This document shows, piece after piece, positions 23,524 to 25,887 of a stretch of 25,887 nucleotides of DNA. The notes under the pieces are model-generated. The model did no database searches, was not told where the DNA came from, and saw only the letters and a list, made by a program, of their open reading frames with translations. Source of the DNA: Bacteroidales bacterium (GTDB taxonomy: Bacteria; Bacteroidota; Bacteroidia; Bacteroidales; UBA932); the NCBI GenBank assembly GCA_017551215.1, contig JAFZMA010000123.1, positions 1 through 25,887 of the forward strand, in the 5' to 3' direction. A program made the translations under genes and the position numbers. Each line of letters begins with the position of its first letter. Position 1 is the stretch's first letter.

Positions 23524-24210
23524 TTAGTGGTTTTTCAAACTTTTAACACTCCTTATCGTCCGCGATGGATTTGACTTTACAAAGTCTGTCCAGGTGGACT
23601 TGTGACCTGCACTTTTAATGTTTTCGGCTCCTCCCCTCCCCACTCTCCTGCTCATGGCCGAGGCTTTTTTTGAAGAGGCGGCACTCAGCCTGGTGCGGAT
23701 ATCCTCGCTTTGGGAGATACTGGTGAGCGTTCCCTGGGAGAGGAAGTGGCAGAGGGCTATGGCAACAGCATCAGTGGCATCCAGATACTTGACATCGCAA
23801 CTGAAGCCCAGAATGCTTTGCACCATCGCCGAGACTTGTTCCTTGGAAGCAGAGCCTTTCCCGGTTACAGCCAGCTTGACGCTTGTAGGAGCATATTCAT
23901 ATATAGGTATGTCCTTGAGCAGAGCGGCGGAAATGGCGGCTCCCTGAGCCCTGCCAAGCTTGAGCATGGTCTGGGGGTTCTTGCCGTAAAACGGAGCCTC
24001 AATGGCCATCTCGTCCGGGCGGTACTTTCTTATCAGCTTGGAGATTTCTGTCAGAATACGCTGAAGTACAAGAAAATGTGTCTCTTCTTTCTTGAGGTTT
24101 ACAACGCCTAGTTCCTTGAGGCGGGCCTTGCGTCCCATAACGGAAATAACCCCGAAACCGAGAATTCTGGTTCCAGGGTCAATTCCCAATATTACCTTTT
24201 GCTCCGCCAT
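23524..24210 (-). CDS. ruvC: Holliday-junction endonuclease RuvC
   Basis: The ATG at 24210 gives 228 residues (a TTG one codon upstream is less likely). The RNase H-like catalytic acids are present: D11 in 'LGIDPGTR', E71 in 'MAIEAPFYGKNPQT', and D144/D147 in 'YLDATDAVAIALCH'. RuvC cuts Holliday junctions made by RecA and moved by RuvAB. After the core (to about residue 160) there is a basic, Ser-rich tail of about 70 residues, longer than the short tail of E. coli RuvC. It includes 'STWTDFVKSNPSRT', a W-x-DF..NP motif I associate with Bacteroidetes RuvC. It lies 15 bp downstream of serS. Confidence 0.94.
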   Translation of the reverse strand: MAEQKVILGIDPGTRILGFGVISVMGRKARLKELGVVNLKKEETHFLVLQRILTEISKLIRKYRPDEMAIEAPFYGKNPQTMLKLGRAQGAAISAALLKDIPIYEYAPTSVKLAVTGKGSASKEQVSAMVQSILGFSCDVKYLDATDAVAIALCHFLSQGTLTSISQSEDIRTRLSAASSKKASAMSRRVGRGGAENIKSAGHKSTWTDFVKSNPSRTIRSVKSLKNH

Positions 24211-24225
24211 CAATGCAAAGAAACC

Positions 24226-25500
24226 TTAATCTATATAGTCAAATCCCGTGAATGGTCTCAGGCAATCAGGAACCCTGATTCGTCCATCCTCCATCTGGTT
24301 GTCTTCCAAAATGGATGCCAGAATTCTCGGCAGTGCCAGGGAGCTTCCGTTGAGAGTATGGGCCAGACGGATTTTACCGTCATCGTCTTTATAGCGGAGT
24401 TTCATTCGGTTAGCCTGGTAAGTCTCAAAGTTGGAAACGGAGCTTACTTCCAGCCAGCGTCCCTGGGCCTGGGAGTAAACCTCAAAGTCGTAAGTAATCG
24501 CTGAGGTAAAGCTCATGTCTCCTCCGCAAAGCCTGAGAATCCTGTAAGGGAGGCCGAGCTCCTGAACCAGGCTCTCCACATGGGCCACCATGCCGTCCAG
24601 AGCCTTGTAAGACTCTTCCGGAAGGGCCAGCTGCACGATTTCCACCTTATCGAACTGGTGCAGGCGGTTAAGTCCCCTCACGTCTTTTCCGTAAGATCCG
24701 GCCTCTCGCCTGAAGCACTGGGTGTAGGCTGTCATCTTGATCGGGAAGTTCTTCTTTGGAACAATGCAGTCTCTATAGATATTGGTAACCGGAACTTCTG
24801 CGGTAGGAATCATGTAGAACTTGTCCAGACCGATGTAATACATCTGCTCGCCCTTGTCCGGGAGCTGGCCCGTGGCAAAAGCGGAATCCTCGTTTACAAC
24901 CAGCGGCGGCTGAACCTCCAGATATCCGGCCTTGGTGTTCCTTTCCAGGAAGTAGGCAATCAGAGCCCTCTGGATCTTTGCTCCCTTGCCTATGTAAACC
25001 GGGAATCCGGCTCCGGTGAGCTTTACTCCAAGGTCAAAGTCTATGATACCCAGGTCTTTTGCAAGTTCCCAGTGAGGTTTTGCGTTTGGAGGAAGCACTG
25101 CCTTGTGCCCACCTTCCTTAACCACTACGTTGTCCTCTGCACTCTTTCCCTGAGGAACCAGGCTGCACGGAAGATTAGGCAGAAGCACAAGATTCTCCGT
25201 CTGCTCTTTCTGAAGGTTATCCAGCTTCTGCTGCAATTCAATTGAAATATTCTTCAGCGATGCAACTTCTTTCTTGGCATTTTCAGCCTCCTCTCTTTTT
25301 CCTTCCTTCATGAGGAAACCGATGCTCTTGGCGGCCTTGTTCTGCTGGGAAAGGTTGGCATCCAGCTGAGTCTGGATGCTGCGCCTCTGGGAATCGATGT
25401 CCAGAATCTTGTTTACGATGTCTTTGGCATCGAAATTCTTTACTGCAAGACGGTCTATGACAAACTGTGGCTGCTCGCGCAATAATTTAAGTTCAAGCAT
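24226..25500 (-). CDS. serS: Seryl-tRNA synthetase
   Basis: The 424-residue protein has the N-terminal coiled-coil arm that grips tRNA(Ser) (about 30-105) and a class II catalytic core: motif 2 'FRREAGSYGKDVRGLNRLHQ' and motif 3 near the end ('LNGSSLALPRILASILE'). Length and order are typical. The C-terminus 'PDCLRPFTGFDYID' is as expected. The enzyme also charges tRNA(Sec) where present. The gene lies 116 bp downstream of rpmA, with a terminator-like hairpin between, and 15 bp upstream of ruvC. I could not find a clear TAnnTTTG promoter in that gap, so partial read-through from rpmA is possible. Confidence 0.97.
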   Translation of the reverse strand: MLELKLLREQPQFVIDRLAVKNFDAKDIVNKILDIDSQRRSIQTQLDANLSQQNKAAKSIGFLMKEGKREEAENAKKEVASLKNISIELQQKLDNLQKEQTENLVLLPNLPCSLVPQGKSAEDNVVVKEGGHKAVLPPNAKPHWELAKDLGIIDFDLGVKLTGAGFPVYIGKGAKIQRALIAYFLERNTKAGYLEVQPPLVVNEDSAFATGQLPDKGEQMYYIGLDKFYMIPTAEVPVTNIYRDCIVPKKNFPIKMTAYTQCFRREAGSYGKDVRGLNRLHQFDKVEIVQLALPEESYKALDGMVAHVESLVQELGLPYRILRLCGGDMSFTSAITYDFEVYSQAQGRWLEVSSVSNFETYQANRMKLRYKDDDGKIRLAHTLNGSSLALPRILASILEDNQMEDGRIRVPDCLRPFTGFDYID

Positions 25501-25539
25501 AATCTCAATATTTCTTTTTGCCGTTGTACGGCTGTTTCT

Positions 25540-25586
25540 GTTTCAAACAAAAGAGGCCGGCAAAAGTCTATTTTGGTCGGCCCCTC
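25540..25586 (-). terminator. Probable rpmA terminator
   Basis: On the minus strand AGAGG...CCG...AAAA pairs with TTTT...CGG...CCTCT with small bulges around the loop TAGAC, and is followed by TTTTGTTT. The stem is imperfect. A further small perfect hairpin (GCCGT/ACGGC, 25520-25532) lies between it and serS. Confidence 0.6.
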
Positions 25587-25616
25587 TCAAATTATCACTA
25601 TGCGGTAAACCCGAAA

Positions 25617-25886
25617 TTAGCTCTGTGCCTCTTCCTTAGGAACTACCGATACATAGGATTTGCCCTCTGCCTTCACCTTGAAGGTAACGACTCCGTCCGT
25701 CAAAGCAAAAAGAGTATGGTCCTTGCCCATTCCCACGTTCTTGCCCGGATAGTGCTGTGTACCTCTCTGGCGAACCAGAATGTTGCCGGCCTTGCATTCC
25801 TGGCCTCCGAATATCTTCAGACCCAGTCTTTTGCTCTGCGATTCACGGCCGTTCTTGGAACTACCTACACCTTTCTTGTGTGCCAT
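25617..25886 (-). CDS. rpmA: 50S ribosomal protein L27
   Basis: The 89-residue protein begins [20 protein letters not shown] and continues '[20 protein letters not shown]' and '[20 protein letters not shown]', the unmistakable L27 sequence. Its flexible N-terminus reaches the peptidyl-transferase centre. It starts directly with MAHKKG and has no cleavable N-terminal extension of the kind found in Firmicutes. The usual upstream partner rplU (L21) would lie just outside the window. The gene is complete. Confidence 0.97.
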   Translation of the reverse strand: MAHKKGVGSSKNGRESQSKRLGLKIFGGQECKAGNILVRQRGTQHYPGKNVGMGKDHTLFALTDGVVTFKVKAEGKSYVSVVPKEEAQS

Positions 25887-25887
25887 A

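Larger units (their letters stand above)
2629..24505. repeat. Dispersed decamer CTCAGCGATG (uptake-sequence-like)
   Basis: Perfect copies in the CTCAGCGATG orientation start at 2707, 3957, 8135, 10621 and 18747. Perfect copies as CATCGCTGAG start at 3912, 9566, 11139, 15089 and 19576. Nine-base copies (last base changed) lie at 2629-2637, 9765-9773 and 24497-24505. The coordinates of this entry span all copies; the DNA between them is not part of the repeat. All are inside coding sequences. Confidence 0.75.

Noticed and set aside
1..25887. tRNA or rRNA genes, CRISPR arrays, insertion sequences
   Set aside because: None found by reading both strands: no cloverleaf-type sequences, regularly spaced repeats or transposase motifs.

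Overview
The window looks like a chromosomal segment of a Bacteroidota bacterium, most likely order Bacteroidales. The reasons are: several promoters of the Bacteroidetes form (TTTG/TTG, about 19 bp, TAnnTTTG); two tandem TonB-receptor-like outer-membrane barrels with N-terminal carboxypeptidase-regulatory-like domains; a Bacteroidales-type TrpS; a stand-alone PASTA protein next to RluD; and secreted LPP20-like, WG-repeat and LRR proteins. I cannot name a genus from the sequence alone.

Layout. 1-1294: an AbiE-type (type IV) toxin-antitoxin pair, visibly more AT-rich than the rest, probably acquired. 1284-5688: an accessory envelope/signalling block. A membrane-anchored Ser/Thr kinase lies on the + strand. 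It is divergent from a two-gene operon (WG-repeat protein, then LPP20-like protein with a possible C-terminal barrel). It converges on a second operon (EF-hand/LRR lipoprotein, then a small putative DNA-binding protein). 5771-6256: YbaK-type deacylase. 6257-6557: a 301-bp gap with two hairpins, a strong promoter and a perfect 9+9 palindrome. 6558-8317: a YeiH-family membrane protein overlapping a 94-residue membrane protein, closed by a terminator. 8418-15611: a co-directional run trpS, thioredoxin-like, ABC ATPase, queD, polA, sigma factor, rsmG. 15689-15841: rpmH with its own promoter and terminator. 15910-17958: PASTA protein and rluD. 17930-25886 (- strand): in transcription order rpmA, serS, ruvC and two tandem outer-membrane barrels.

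Most of the right two thirds is housekeeping: ribosomal proteins L34 and L27, tRNA charging and editing, rRNA modification, replication/repair and Holliday-junction resolution. The left 5.7 kb and the YeiH pair are accessory.

The most unusual signal is not a gene. The 10-mer CTCAGCGATG occurs ten times perfectly (five in each orientation) and its 9-mer core thirteen times. Copies fall inside many unrelated genes and in four different translation contexts. About 0.05 perfect copies would be expected by chance. Its non-polar orientation and dispersal resemble DNA-uptake sequences of naturally competent bacteria, which to my knowledge are not described for this group. Other points of interest are promoters lying almost on top of start codons, a PolA whose proofreading carboxylates are all lost, a roughly 30-residue insertion in TrpS, and a 55-bp stretch of perfect identity between the two barrel genes.
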